Origin: Alphaproteobacteria bacterium
GTDB lineage: Bacteria > Pseudomonadota > Alphaproteobacteria > RF32 > CAG-239
Direction: 5' to 3'
DNA: 15,823 nucleotides
NCBI GenBank assembly: GCA_024408895.1
Contig: JAKSUO010000009.1
Coordinates: 1-15,823, forward strand
Every line of letters begins with the position of its first letter. The first letter of the stretch is position 1. The notes under the pieces were generated by a model. That model was not told the DNA's origin. It saw nothing but the letters and a program-made list of their open reading frames with translations, and made no database searches. The translations under genes and the position numbers were made by a program. This document shows positions 1 through 8,108 of this stretch, piece after piece.

Positions 1-976
1 TCGTATCGGCCGCTTGGTATTCCGTGCCGCTCAAACAAGAAATGATATTGAAATTGTAGGTATTAACGACTTAATTGATGTTGATTATATGGCTTATATG
101 CTTAAATATGACACGATGCACGGTCGTTTTAACGGCAGTGTTGAAGTTAAAGACGGTAAGTTGGTTGTTAATGGTAAAGCTATTCGCGTTACAGCCGAGA
201 AAAATCCGGCAGATTTGAAATGGAATGAAATCGGTGCCGATTATGTTGTTGAATCAACCGGTTTGTTCTTAACAAAAGAAAAGGCTCAAGGCCATATTGA
301 TGCCGGTGCAAAATACGTTGTTATGTCTGCACCGTCTAAGGATGATACACCAATGTTTGTTTGCGGTGTAAATACCGATTCTTATGTTAAAGGCACACAG
401 TTTGTTTCAAATGCTTCTTGCACCACAAACTGCTTAGCACCAATTGCTAAAGTTTTGAATGATGTCTTTGGTATTAAAGAAGGTTTAATGACAACTGTTC
501 ACTCAACCACAGCAACACAAAAAACCGTTGATGGTCCGTCTGCTAAAGATTGGCGCGGCGGTAGAGCTGCAAGCGGCAATATTATTCCGTCTTCTACCGG
601 TGCAGCTAAAGCTGTTGGTAAAGTTATTCCGTCTTTGAACGGCAAGTTGACAGGTATGTCTATGCGCGTTCCGACTTTGGATGTTTCTGTTGTTGACTTG
701 ACTGTAAACTTGATTAAGCCGGCAACTTATGATGCAATTTGCGCTGCTATGAAAAAAGCATCTGAAGGTGAATTGAAAGGTATTTTGGGATATACCGAAG
801 ATGCCGTTGTGTCTTCTGATTTCTTAGGCGATTCAAATACATCTATTTTTGATGCCAAAGCCGGTATTCAACTGACAGATACGTTTGTTAAAGTTATCAG
901 CTGGTATGACAATGAGTGGGGCTATTCCAACAAAGTTTTGGATTTAATCGCTCACATGGCAAAAGTTAACGGCTAA
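1..976 (+). CDS. gap: Glyceraldehyde-3-phosphate dehydrogenase (5' end cut by window edge)
   Basis: This enzyme catalyses NAD-dependent, phosphorylating oxidation of glyceraldehyde-3-phosphate to 1,3-bisphosphoglycerate in cytoplasmic glycolysis. The first complete codon is at position 2, reading RIGRLVFRAA, the end of the GxGxxG Rossmann loop, so only about 10 residues are missing from a protein of about 335. The INDL motif near 59-76 places the Asp that binds the NAD ribose. The catalytic Cys lies in SNASCTTNC (codon 419-421) and the partner His in TTVHSTTATQKT (codon 500-502). The WYDNEWGYSNKV signature is near the C-terminus, and the gene ends in TAA. From memory the sequence is strikingly close to the E. 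coli GapA type. It is followed by pgk 73 bases downstream with a hairpin between, so the two are probably one glycolytic operon. The identification is certain; only the start is unseen. Confidence 0.97.
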   Translation, partial: RIGRLVFRAAQTRNDIEIVGINDLIDVDYMAYMLKYDTMHGRFNGSVEVKDGKLVVNGKAIRVTAEKNPADLKWNEIGADYVVESTGLFLTKEKAQGHIDAGAKYVVMSAPSKDDTPMFVCGVNTDSYVKGTQFVSNASCTTNCLAPIAKVLNDVFGIKEGLMTTVHSTTATQKTVDGPSAKDWRGGRAASGNIIPSSTGAAKAVGKVIPSLNGKLTGMSMRVPTLDVSVVDLTVNLIKPATYDAICAAMKKASEGELKGILGYTEDAVVSSDFLGDSNTSIFDAKAGIQLTDTFVKVISWYDNEWGYSNKVLDLIAHMAKVNG

Positions 977-992
977 TTTTTAAAATTATGTT

Positions 993-1022
993 CCCCACCG
1001 TGTTATTCATTAACCGGTGGGG
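993..1022 (+). promoter_or_regulatory. Intergenic hairpin between gap and pgk
   Basis: CCCCACCG (993-1000) pairs perfectly with CGGTGGGG (1015-1022). GTT (1002-1004) pairs with AAC (1012-1014) across a one-base bulge, leaving the 7-base loop ATTCATT. No U-run follows (only TTTCAAAT), so it is a poor intrinsic terminator. It is better read as an RNA processing or stability element, or a partial attenuator that sets gap above pgk. The stem is seen directly; the role is inference. Confidence 0.6.
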
Positions 1023-1049
1023 TTTCAAATATGTAAAAAGGAATATTAA

Positions 1050-2258
1050 ATGCAAGAATATAAAACTATTGAAGATTTGGGTGATTTAAACGGCAAGGTC
1101 GTTATGCTACGCGCCGATTTGAATGTGCCGATGGATGAAAATTTCCATGTAACGAACACAGCGCGTATTGACCGCACGGTGCCGACAATTAAGTTGTTAA
1201 TGAAAAAAGGCGCCAAGGTTGTTGTAATTTCTCACTTCGGACGTCCTGAAGGCAAGGGTGATACGAAAAATTCGCTGTCACACGTTGCGCCAGAATTGGA
1301 AAAAGCTTTGGGTTCAAAAGTTGTATTTGTTGAAGATTGTATCGGCGAGGCAGTGAAAAATGCCGTAGCTTCTGCAAAAAACGGCGAAGTTTTACTTCTT
1401 GAAAATTTGCGCTTCTATGATGAAGAAAAGAAAGGCAATGAAGAATGGGCTAAAGAACTGACAAAATATGCCGATGCCTATGTTTCTGATGCTTTTTCCA
1501 CCGCACATCGTGCGCACGCTTCAATGGTTGCTGCGGCTAAAAATTTGCCGTCTGCTATGGGGTTATTGATGGCTGAAGAAGTAAATGCTTTAACAAACGG
1601 CTTGAATAATCCTAAACGTCCGTTGATGGCTATTGTTGGCGGGTCTAAGGTTTCCACTAAGTTGGATTTATTGAATAATTTGGTTAAAAAGGTTGATAAA
1701 CTTGTTATATCCGGCGGTATGGCACACACATTTTTGAAAGTTTTGGGTGTTGCCGCTATTAACGAAGAAAATTCTTTGGTGCAGATGGATATGCTTGATA
1801 CAGCTAAAGAAATTTTAGCAACTGCCAAGGCAAATAATTGCGAAATTATATTACCGAATGATTTGGTATGGTCAAAAGAATTCGCTGCCAATGCCGAACA
1901 TAAAACCGTGGATTTGGATAATATTCCTGCAGGGGGTACATTGCTTGATGTTGGTGAAAAAACGGTTGCAACCATTAAAGATAAAATGGCTGAATGTAAA
2001 ACTGTTGTTTGGAACGGTCCGTTGGGTGCATTTGAGTTAAAACCGTTTGATGCGGCTACCAATGCGGTTGCTCAATATGCGGCAGAATTAACACAAGCCG
2101 GTAAATTGATAACGGTTGCCGGTGGCGGTGATACGGTTTCATCTTTAGCCAGTGCCGGTGTGGACGATAAATTTACATATATTTCAACAGCCGGCGGTGC
2201 CTTTCTTGAATGGATGGAAGGCAAGGAACTTCCGGGTATTGTGGTTATGAAAAAATAA
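1050..2258 (+). CDS. pgk: Phosphoglycerate kinase
   Basis: The enzyme transfers phosphate from 1,3-bisphosphoglycerate to ADP, the first ATP-yielding step of glycolysis, and acts as a cytoplasmic monomer. The product is 402 residues, normal for bacterial PGK. Substrate-binding motifs are RADLNVP (21-27) and SHFGRPEGK (61-69), with DAFSTAHRAHAS in the N-terminal domain. The C-terminal nucleotide-binding domain shows GGSKVSTK, WNGPLGAFE, GGGDT and STAGGAFLE; the last is commonly STGGGA in the family, a mild variation. The ATG is supported by AAAAAGGA ending 7 bases upstream. It is the second gene after gap and is closed by a strong terminator at 2279-2308. The gene ends in TAA and looks intact. 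Confidence 0.98.
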   Translation: MQEYKTIEDLGDLNGKVVMLRADLNVPMDENFHVTNTARIDRTVPTIKLLMKKGAKVVVISHFGRPEGKGDTKNSLSHVAPELEKALGSKVVFVEDCIGEAVKNAVASAKNGEVLLLENLRFYDEEKKGNEEWAKELTKYADAYVSDAFSTAHRAHASMVAAAKNLPSAMGLLMAEEVNALTNGLNNPKRPLMAIVGGSKVSTKLDLLNNLVKKVDKLVISGGMAHTFLKVLGVAAINEENSLVQMDMLDTAKEILATAKANNCEIILPNDLVWSKEFAANAEHKTVDLDNIPAGGTLLDVGEKTVATIKDKMAECKTVVWNGPLGAFELKPFDAATNAVAQYAAELTQAGKLITVAGGGDTVSSLASAGVDDKFTYISTAGGAFLEWMEGKELPGIVVMKK

Positions 2259-2278
2259 CAGCCCATAAAATATAACGA

Positions 2279-2308
2279 ACGCTCTGCCAAAAGGCAGGGC
2301 GTTTTTTT
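2279..2308 (+). terminator. Rho-independent terminator after pgk
   Basis: A 10-bp stem ACGCTCTGCC/GGCAGGGCGT with one G-U wobble and an AAAA loop is followed by a run of seven T (2302-2308). It ends the gap-pgk transcript. It sits between convergent genes (the cca stop is at 2322). Read on the minus strand, the same hairpin has only a broken T-tract, so it may act weakly for cca as well. Confidence 0.93.
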
Positions 2309-2321
2309 ATGCCAAAATTTA

Positions 2322-3614
2322 TCAAATTGTTTTTGATATACGGAAATTCCACAGAATGTTTTTTAAGCTGGCATCTTTGGGCAATGTTTCAAAATTCGGC
2401 AAATCGTGGGCGCGAATTTTGCTTTGAATACGATAGTTTTGCAAACAGCGCTTGGTGGCTGCCGCAAATTGAGCTAAATCATTTTGCAAAACTTCTCTGC
2501 CACGGCCGAAAGAATCGCAACGGCAAGCAAAAATAAAATCCGTAAGCTGTTTTCTGTTTTTGAATTTATCGGATATTTCTTCCAAAAATTTAATCAGCGT
2601 ATTACGACGCATAATATTAACATTGTAGAATTTCATATGATTTTTGGCAAATAGCTTGGCAAAATGGCGATACTGATTCGGTACATGCAAATCGTTGCAT
2701 ATCTTATCAATCAGCGGCGAAGCAACAACATCGTGATTAAAATGCCGCGGTTGTAATTCTTTTGGGGTTAATGTTTTACCGACATCGTGCATAAGAAGGG
2801 CAAATTTAATTTGAGGCGACAGGCGTTTGCCTTCTTTAAGTACCAACATTGTATGTTCAAAAGTATTACCTTCCGGATGTTTGTCGGTTCGCTCCAATGT
2901 TATGACCATTTTTTCAACATCAGGCAGAATCTTTGCCAACGCACCGCATTGGTGCATAGTAAGGATAAATTTATCAAAATTCGGTGTATTGAGGGCAGCT
3001 TCAAATTCTTTCCACACGCGCTCGGGCGTTAAGTAGTCTATCATTCCGCCAGCCACCATTTTTTGAGCTAAATCCATAGTTTCGGGAGCCACCTCAAAAT
3101 CAAGTTTGGCAGCAAAGCGGCACATTCTTAAAATACGCAAAGGGTCTTCGCCGAAATGCTCATTATTAACATGACGCAATATTTTGTGCTTGATGTCGTC
3201 ACTGCCACCAACCAAATCAATTACTAAATCATTATTTTCATCATAAATCAGTGCATTGCAGGTAAAATCACGTCGTTGGACGTCTTCTGTCATAGATACA
3301 TCCGGTGCAAAATAAAATTCAAATTCCGTATGTTTATCTCCGGTTTTGATTTCTTTGCGCGCCAAGGCATGTTCATTACCATCTTTATCAAGAAAAACCG
3401 GAAAATCTTTGCCAACTTGCTTGTACCCGTTAGCCAACATTTTTTGCGGGGTTGCGCCGAAAACAACGTAATCTTTGTCGTGAGGCAGTTTGTTGAGCAG
3501 AAGATCACGCACGGCACCGCCGACCAAATATTTTTTGAGTTTACCTAGTTTTTGCAAAGCTAAAAGATTATCGGAATAATCTGCTGCCGTGTTACCAGAG
3601 ATGATTTTATACAT
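2322..3614 (-). CDS. cca: CCA-adding tRNA nucleotidyltransferase with HD domain
   Basis: This class II nucleotidyltransferase builds or repairs the 3' CCA end of tRNAs. The product is 430 residues. The polymerase-beta-like head has YLVGGAVRDLLL (29-40) followed by the metal-binding pair D46 and D48 in PHDKDYVVFG, then RRDFTCNAL (114-122), GEDPLRILR (155-163) and ERVWKE (198-203). A C-terminal HD-type domain shows the H254 region, LMHDVGK (274-280) and PRHFNHD. The HD domain and ERVWKE make it resemble the gammaproteobacterial E. coli-type Cca, whose HD domain has phosphohydrolase activities. A 25-residue N-terminal extension precedes the point where E. coli Cca begins. The start is well set by GGAGG six bases before the ATG. 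It lies 66 bases downstream of uvrD on the same strand. It is the only gene here ending in TGA. Confidence 0.95.
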   Translation of the reverse strand: MYKIISGNTAADYSDNLLALQKLGKLKKYLVGGAVRDLLLNKLPHDKDYVVFGATPQKMLANGYKQVGKDFPVFLDKDGNEHALARKEIKTGDKHTEFEFYFAPDVSMTEDVQRRDFTCNALIYDENNDLVIDLVGGSDDIKHKILRHVNNEHFGEDPLRILRMCRFAAKLDFEVAPETMDLAQKMVAGGMIDYLTPERVWKEFEAALNTPNFDKFILTMHQCGALAKILPDVEKMVITLERTDKHPEGNTFEHTMLVLKEGKRLSPQIKFALLMHDVGKTLTPKELQPRHFNHDVVASPLIDKICNDLHVPNQYRHFAKLFAKNHMKFYNVNIMRRNTLIKFLEEISDKFKNRKQLTDFIFACRCDSFGRGREVLQNDLAQFAAATKRCLQNYRIQSKIRAHDLPNFETLPKDASLKNILWNFRISKTI

Positions 3615-3632
3615 AACATTCCTCCGTCTTTG

Positions 3633-3661
3633 ATTATATATTCAAAAAAGAAGCTATACAA
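3633..3661 (-). promoter_or_regulatory. Candidate promoter for cca
   Basis: On the minus strand a perfect -10 TATAAT (plus positions 3633-3638) lies 17 bases after a partial -35 TTGTAT (3656-3661). Both fall in the uvrD-cca gap, so cca could be transcribed independently of uvrD. The -35 is weak and the region is AT-rich, so confidence is moderate. Confidence 0.5.
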
Positions 3662-3680
3662 GACTTTTGTTTGATAAAGT

Positions 3681-6047
3681 TTATGCACGACGCAAATATG
3701 TTCCCATAACCTTTTTGCGTCCGTATTTATCAAAATTGACTTCGCAAGCACTGCCGGAAACGGCTTTTATGGTTCCGTATCCGAAAGTTTCGTGATACAC
3801 ACGCACACCGATTAGTGAGTTAACACTTTTCTTGGTATAAGAGTATTCTTCCGCAGGTTCATAAGAATATTCATGCTCATCTTCGTTTGGTATGTATGCT
3901 TGGTAGCTTGGCTTTGTTGAAAATTTAGGCGATTGTCTGTAATTATTGTCGTATGAAGTTTTTCCATACTTTTGCGACCCGAAAGTCTGCCCACCGAAAC
4001 AGTTGCTCATTTGATTTTTTAAGTTTAGGCAAGACGTTGGAATTTCGTTCAAAAAGCGAGATGGTTGATTATATTGGTATTGACCGTAAATGCGGCGGCA
4101 ATTTGTAGTTGTGATATAGATTTTTTGTTTGGCGCGAGTTAAGGCCACATAAGCCAATCGGCGTTCTTCTTCTAGGGAATTAGTGCCGCCTTCTTCCAGA
4201 CTTTTTTGATGAGGGAATAATCCTTCCTCCCATCCCGGCAGAAAGACAATATTAAATTCCAGACCTTTTGCCGAATGTAAAGTAATCAGCATAACTTTGT
4301 TCTGATCAACGGTGCTGTCGTTATCCATTACTAAACTGACGTGTTCCAAAAATTCCGGCAGAGTAGGGTAATTGTCGGTGTCACTCATAACATTTATGAG
4401 TTCTTTGAGGTTTTCAATGCGTCCTTCCGATTCTGCCGAAGTCTCGTTTTTCGACATTCCAAGACATCGGGATGCATTAATGACTTGCTCGGCAAAATCA
4501 TCAGGCATGGCATTGGCGGCAATTTGTCGCCAATTGATAAATTTTTGCATTAAATCGGCCAGATTTGCGCGTGCTTTGCCGCTGACAGTGCCTTCATTGA
4601 GCATATAATCAACAGCTTTATACATAGATGTTTGTTTTTGGCGCGCCACTTGTTGTAATTTGTCAATCGTTTTAGCGCCAATACCGCGAGCCGGTTTGTT
4701 GATAATGCGCTCAAATGCCAAGTCGTCATCCGGTTGCACAATAACACGCAAATAGGCAAGACTATCGCGTATTTCGGCGCGTTCGTAGAATTTTGGTCCG
4801 CCGATAACTTGGTAAGGAATTGCTTCACTGATAAACTTTTCTTCAAATTCGCGTGTTTGAAAAGCTGTCCGTACCAACACAACCATATCTGAATATTGAA
4901 TCCCCGATTGATGTAAGCGTTCAATTTCATCGGCAATCCACTTTGCCTCTTCCTCACCGTTATATAAACTTAAAACATTAATTTTATCGTTGCAGTATTG
5001 GCCTGCCGGACTATTTTCAGCCACTCGCAGTGTTTTCCCTAAACGTGTTGAATTATGCGCAATCAATGATGAAGCAGCATTTAAAATTGTGGCGGTGGAA
5101 CGATAATTTCGTTCCAAACGAATGATTTTGGCGTCTTCAAAATCTTTTTGGAAGCGCATAATGTTTTCAATTTCCGCACCGCGCCACGAATAAATTGATT
5201 GGTCATCATCGCCGACACAACACAAATTCCGACTTTTTTGCGAAATCAGCCGCAAAAACAGGTATTGAGTAACATTAGTATCTTGATACTCATCTACCAT
5301 AATATATTTGAACTTATCCTGATATTTTGCAAGAATATCCGAATTACTTTGCAATAAAATCAAGGTATCCAACAAAATATCTCCGAAATCAACGCAATTA
5401 AGTTCCAAAAGACGCGCTTGATACTTGGTATAGACATTGAGTAAAATGTTGGAACGAAACTCCGATTGCGCTTTTTCAACCGTTATGCCTTTGTCTTTTA
5501 AGCGCGAGATACGCTCCACAAAACTTATGGCCGGATACTTTTTTTCATCAATGCCTTCGGCTTCTAAAATTTGCTTAATTAACCGCTTTTGATCATCTTC
5601 GCCTAAAATGGTAAAATTGGCATGCAAACCGACCAATTCGGCGTGGTTGCGCAAAATTTTTACACAGATGCGGTGAAATGTGCCAAGCCAAACACTGTTT
5701 ACCATATCGCCGATTAAATTTCTGACTCGTTCTCCCATTTCTTTAGCGGCTCTATTGGTAAATGTGACAACAAGGCAATTCCACGGTTGGGCTTTCATTG
5801 TGGTAAGTATATAAGCCAAGCGGGTGGTTAAAACTTTTGTTTTTCCCGTTCCGGCCCCCGACAAGACTAATAATGGGCCTTCGGTTGCTTCAACGGCTTG
5901 TCGCTGTTCCGGATTTAATTCATCCATCCAAGGCAATGCTTTTTGCAACGCACTGATGTTGTCATATAGTTGTGGTGCGGTGTTTAATTCGTCCAAATCA
6001 AATATATCGTCATCCATTTTTTGTTCTTCAATATTATTTTCTTGCAT
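3681..6047 (-). CDS. uvrD: UvrD/PcrA-type superfamily 1A DNA helicase
   Basis: This is an ATP-dependent 3'-5' DNA helicase of nucleotide excision and mismatch repair and of replication-fork clearance. The product has 788 residues. Motif I is GAGTGKT (64-70), Ia VVTFTNRAAKEM (93-104), motif II VDEYQDTN (251-258), motif III VGDDDQSIYSWRG (278-290), motif IV LERNYRS (311-317), motif V TLHSAKGLEF (589-598) and motif VI RRLAYVALTRAK (629-640). A tyrosine- and asparagine-rich linker (about 690-738) leads to a small Tudor-like C-terminal domain (about 745-788, VYHETFGYGTIKAV), which in PcrA/UvrD contacts RNA polymerase. The chosen ATG has only a weak AAAAAG site; codon 11 (ATG, 6017-6015) is an alternative start. 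It is divergent from moxR and upstream of cca. PcrA and UvrD cannot be told apart from sequence alone. Confidence 0.95.
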   Translation of the reverse strand: MQENNIEEQKMDDDIFDLDELNTAPQLYDNISALQKALPWMDELNPEQRQAVEATEGPLLVLSGAGTGKTKVLTTRLAYILTTMKAQPWNCLVVTFTNRAAKEMGERVRNLIGDMVNSVWLGTFHRICVKILRNHAELVGLHANFTILGEDDQKRLIKQILEAEGIDEKKYPAISFVERISRLKDKGITVEKAQSEFRSNILLNVYTKYQARLLELNCVDFGDILLDTLILLQSNSDILAKYQDKFKYIMVDEYQDTNVTQYLFLRLISQKSRNLCCVGDDDQSIYSWRGAEIENIMRFQKDFEDAKIIRLERNYRSTATILNAASSLIAHNSTRLGKTLRVAENSPAGQYCNDKINVLSLYNGEEEAKWIADEIERLHQSGIQYSDMVVLVRTAFQTREFEEKFISEAIPYQVIGGPKFYERAEIRDSLAYLRVIVQPDDDLAFERIINKPARGIGAKTIDKLQQVARQKQTSMYKAVDYMLNEGTVSGKARANLADLMQKFINWRQIAANAMPDDFAEQVINASRCLGMSKNETSAESEGRIENLKELINVMSDTDNYPTLPEFLEHVSLVMDNDSTVDQNKVMLITLHSAKGLEFNIVFLPGWEEGLFPHQKSLEEGGTNSLEEERRLAYVALTRAKQKIYITTTNCRRIYGQYQYNQPSRFLNEIPTSCLNLKNQMSNCFGGQTFGSQKYGKTSYDNNYRQSPKFSTKPSYQAYIPNEDEHEYSYEPAEEYSYTKKSVNSLIGVRVYHETFGYGTIKAVSGSACEVNFDKYGRKKVMGTYLRRA

Positions 6048-6140
6048 TTAACTTTTTAGAAACTTATATATGAATATACTATTCCCCATGAAATGGAAAG
6101 TACTTTCAACTGTTACAAACAAGATTTTACGAGGTGTCTG
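6048..6140. promoter_or_regulatory. Divergent uvrD/moxR promoter region with 12-bp palindrome
   Basis: This gap separates uvrD (minus) from moxR (plus). TATACT at 6075-6080 is a plausible plus-strand -10, though no good -35 precedes it. A perfect palindrome GAAAGTACTTTC occupies 6096-6107, just downstream of that -10, where a repressor would block moxR. On the minus strand TATATA-like elements could serve uvrD. The palindrome is seen directly; operator function is inference. Confidence 0.4.
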
Positions 6141-7106
6141 ATGTCAGAAATAAGAGATAAAATACTCAATTTAAAATTATATATGGAGCAAAACGTTTTA
6201 GGACAGGAAGATTTGGTGCGTAAGTTATTGATTACCATGATAGCCAACGGACATATTTTGGTTGAAGGCGCACCGGGATTGGCTAAAACAAAATCCATTA
6301 AAATTATGTCTGAATGTATAGATGCCGAATATAACAGAATTCAATTTACGCCGGATTTATTGCCTTCGGATATTACCGGAAGTGATATTTATATCGCATC
6401 AACGGGACAATTTGAATTTCGTGCCGGACCGGTTTTTGCCAGCTTGGTTTTGGCCGATGAAATTAACCGTGCGCCGGCAAAAGTACAGGCAGCCCTTTTG
6501 GAAGCTATGGGTGAACGACAAATAAGTGTTGGCGGACGTCAATATAAATTACCTACGTTGTTTATGGTTATGGCAACTCAAAACCCGATTGAACATGAAG
6601 GAACATATAATTTACCTGAAGCCCAACTTGATCGTTTCTTGCTATATACCAGAATTAAACATCCGGATATTGCAACGGAAAAACGTATTTTACGTTTGGT
6701 TCGCAATGAAGAAACTAATACGCAGAATATTGAAAAACCTTGTATGCTGCGAGTAAGCGATATTTTAGCGGCTCGTCAAGAGGCATTGTCTGTTCATATG
6801 AGCGATGCTGTTGAAGAATATCTTGTCCAACTTATTATGGCAACACGTTATCCCGGAAAATATGATGATAGCTTACAAGATATGATTTCATACGGTGCCA
6901 GTCCGCGTGCGACAATCGCCTTGGATAAGTGCGCAAAAATTAATGCTTGGTTATCGGGCAGGGAGTTTGTTATTCCGGAAGATATTCATGCACTGATTTA
7001 TGATGTTTTGGGACATCGTATTATGTTAAACTTTGAAGCGCAAGCCTCCGGTTTGACTAGCGATGAAGTGATTTCCAGATTATTGAAAGTTATACCTTTA
7101 CCATAG
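6141..7106 (+). CDS. MoxR-family AAA+ ATPase
   Basis: MoxR ATPases act as chaperone-like partners of von Willebrand A-fold proteins. The product is 321 residues from the chosen ATG, the normal size. Walker A is GAPGLAKT (43-50, with the Ala typical of MoxR), Walker B LADEINRAP (104-112), sensor 1 ATQNP (145-149) and the LPEAQLDRF segment with the likely arginine finger (158-166). A C-terminal lid helical domain follows. An ATG at 6093 in the same frame would add 16 residues, but it lies inside the promoter region and lacks a ribosome site, whereas GAGGTG precedes 6141 by about six bases. The gene stops at TAG (7104-7106), and the downstream DUF58 frame is in register, two sense codons later. 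The pairing with DUF58 is the classic MoxR arrangement. The substrate is unknown. Confidence 0.92.
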   Translation: MSEIRDKILNLKLYMEQNVLGQEDLVRKLLITMIANGHILVEGAPGLAKTKSIKIMSECIDAEYNRIQFTPDLLPSDITGSDIYIASTGQFEFRAGPVFASLVLADEINRAPAKVQAALLEAMGERQISVGGRQYKLPTLFMVMATQNPIEHEGTYNLPEAQLDRFLLYTRIKHPDIATEKRILRLVRNEETNTQNIEKPCMLRVSDILAARQEALSVHMSDAVEEYLVQLIMATRYPGKYDDSLQDMISYGASPRATIALDKCAKINAWLSGREFVIPEDIHALIYDVLGHRIMLNFEAQASGLTSDEVISRLLKVIPLP

Positions 7107-7112
7107 AGAAAA

Positions 7113-8042
7113 ATGATGGAACAATCAGGCAATATACAGCAAAACTCTGCAGAGAGCTTAAATGGTTTGGCGGTTACAATAGATGATTTAATCGCCGAAC
7201 AAAAATATTTGCCTTATCTTTCTTTAAAAGGTAATTATGTAACTTCTAAGAATGTCGGCAACGTTAAATCGGTTTTTAAAGGACGCGGTTTGGAGTTTGA
7301 AGAAGTCAGAGCATATATGTTTGGTGATGATATTCGGGATATTGATTGGCGTGTTACCGCCCGAAAGTTCACACCTTATACAAAGGTTTTTAGCGAGGAA
7401 AAAGATAGGGAAATCATTGTTTTTTTAGACTTATCTGCCACCATGGTTTTTGGAACGCGGCGTGAGCTTAAATCAGTGACAGCCTGTCGTGTGGCAGCAC
7501 TTCTCGGTTGGTTGACTCTACGCAATAAAGACCGATTCGGCATACTGATATATGACGGCAAACATACATTTTATGTTAAACCGCAAAATAATTCTCAAAG
7601 TTTGATGTATATATTTAGGAAGATTGCGCAAATCTCGCAAAATATATTGAAACAATCATACGCCGGCGATATTTCGGAAGCATTGGATTTGTTAGAGTAT
7701 CATCGCAAAGGGCGCAATACGATTTTTATTATCAGTGACTTTTTCAATTATAACAAAACAAAATCCGAAAAAATAGCGATGTTAGCCAAAAAAAGTAAAC
7801 TTTATTGTATTAATATATTTGATGTGGTGGAAGAAGTAGCCCCGCGCGAAGGTGTTTATGCCGCACAATATGATAATCAGAAAGTTATTTTTAATAGCGG
7901 AACAGCCGATTTTAGAGCAAGCTATTATAATTATTTCAAAGAAAATCGTGAAAAAATAAAGAAAAATTGTCAAAAATTTTTGTGCAAATACATAGAAATA
8001 AGGACAGATGTCCCATTTTTCAAACAATTGCGCCTATCATAA
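7113..8042 (+). CDS. DUF58 domain protein (vWA-like fold)
   Basis: DUF58 proteins are encoded beside moxR and are thought to be its clients or adaptors; the biochemical role is unsettled. The product is 309 residues. The diagnostic core is GRGLEFEEVR (57-66), then GDDIRDIDWRVTAR (71-84) and the vWA metal-site-like DLSAT (106-110). The family usually has DxSxS, so the second Ser is replaced here by Thr, a conservative change that may keep metal binding. A second vWA strand, TIFIISDFF, is in the C-terminal half. I see no signal peptide or membrane span, so it is probably cytoplasmic, unlike longer DUF58 proteins with N-terminal spans. The start could be either of two consecutive ATGs (7113 or 7116), with AGAGAAAA as the weak ribosome site. 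It is translationally adjacent to moxR. The stop is TAA. Confidence 0.9.
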   Translation: MMEQSGNIQQNSAESLNGLAVTIDDLIAEQKYLPYLSLKGNYVTSKNVGNVKSVFKGRGLEFEEVRAYMFGDDIRDIDWRVTARKFTPYTKVFSEEKDREIIVFLDLSATMVFGTRRELKSVTACRVAALLGWLTLRNKDRFGILIYDGKHTFYVKPQNNSQSLMYIFRKIAQISQNILKQSYAGDISEALDLLEYHRKGRNTIFIISDFFNYNKTKSEKIAMLAKKSKLYCINIFDVVEEVAPREGVYAAQYDNQKVIFNSGTADFRASYYNYFKENREKIKKNCQKFLCKYIEIRTDVPFFKQLRLS

Positions 8043-8047
8043 AGTTC

Positions 8048-8076
8048 TTGACATAATAATATTAATGTGGTAACCC
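8048..8076 (+). promoter_or_regulatory. Promoter-like TTGACA before the TPR gene
   Basis: A perfect -35 consensus TTGACA (8048-8053) sits six bases after the DUF58 stop. At 17 bases spacing lies TAACCC (8071-8076), preceded by TGG like an extended -10, but a poor match to TATAAT. A start near 8083 would give a leader of about 26 bases to the ATG at 8109, and it argues against the GTG at 8067 as start. Confidence 0.4.
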
Positions 8077-8108
8077 TAACGAAATTATTCTGTAACAAAG
8101 AGGTTAAA

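Noticed and set aside
1478..2062. A 194-codon open frame antisense to pgk
   Set aside because: It lies wholly within pgk, has low-complexity Ser/Ala/Asn-rich translation and no ribosome site. It is a codon-bias shadow of a certain gene.
2309..3548. Plus-strand open frames opposite cca (for example 2309-2536, 2787-3032, 3276-3548)
   Set aside because: All are antisense to the conserved cca frame, with no recognisable protein content.
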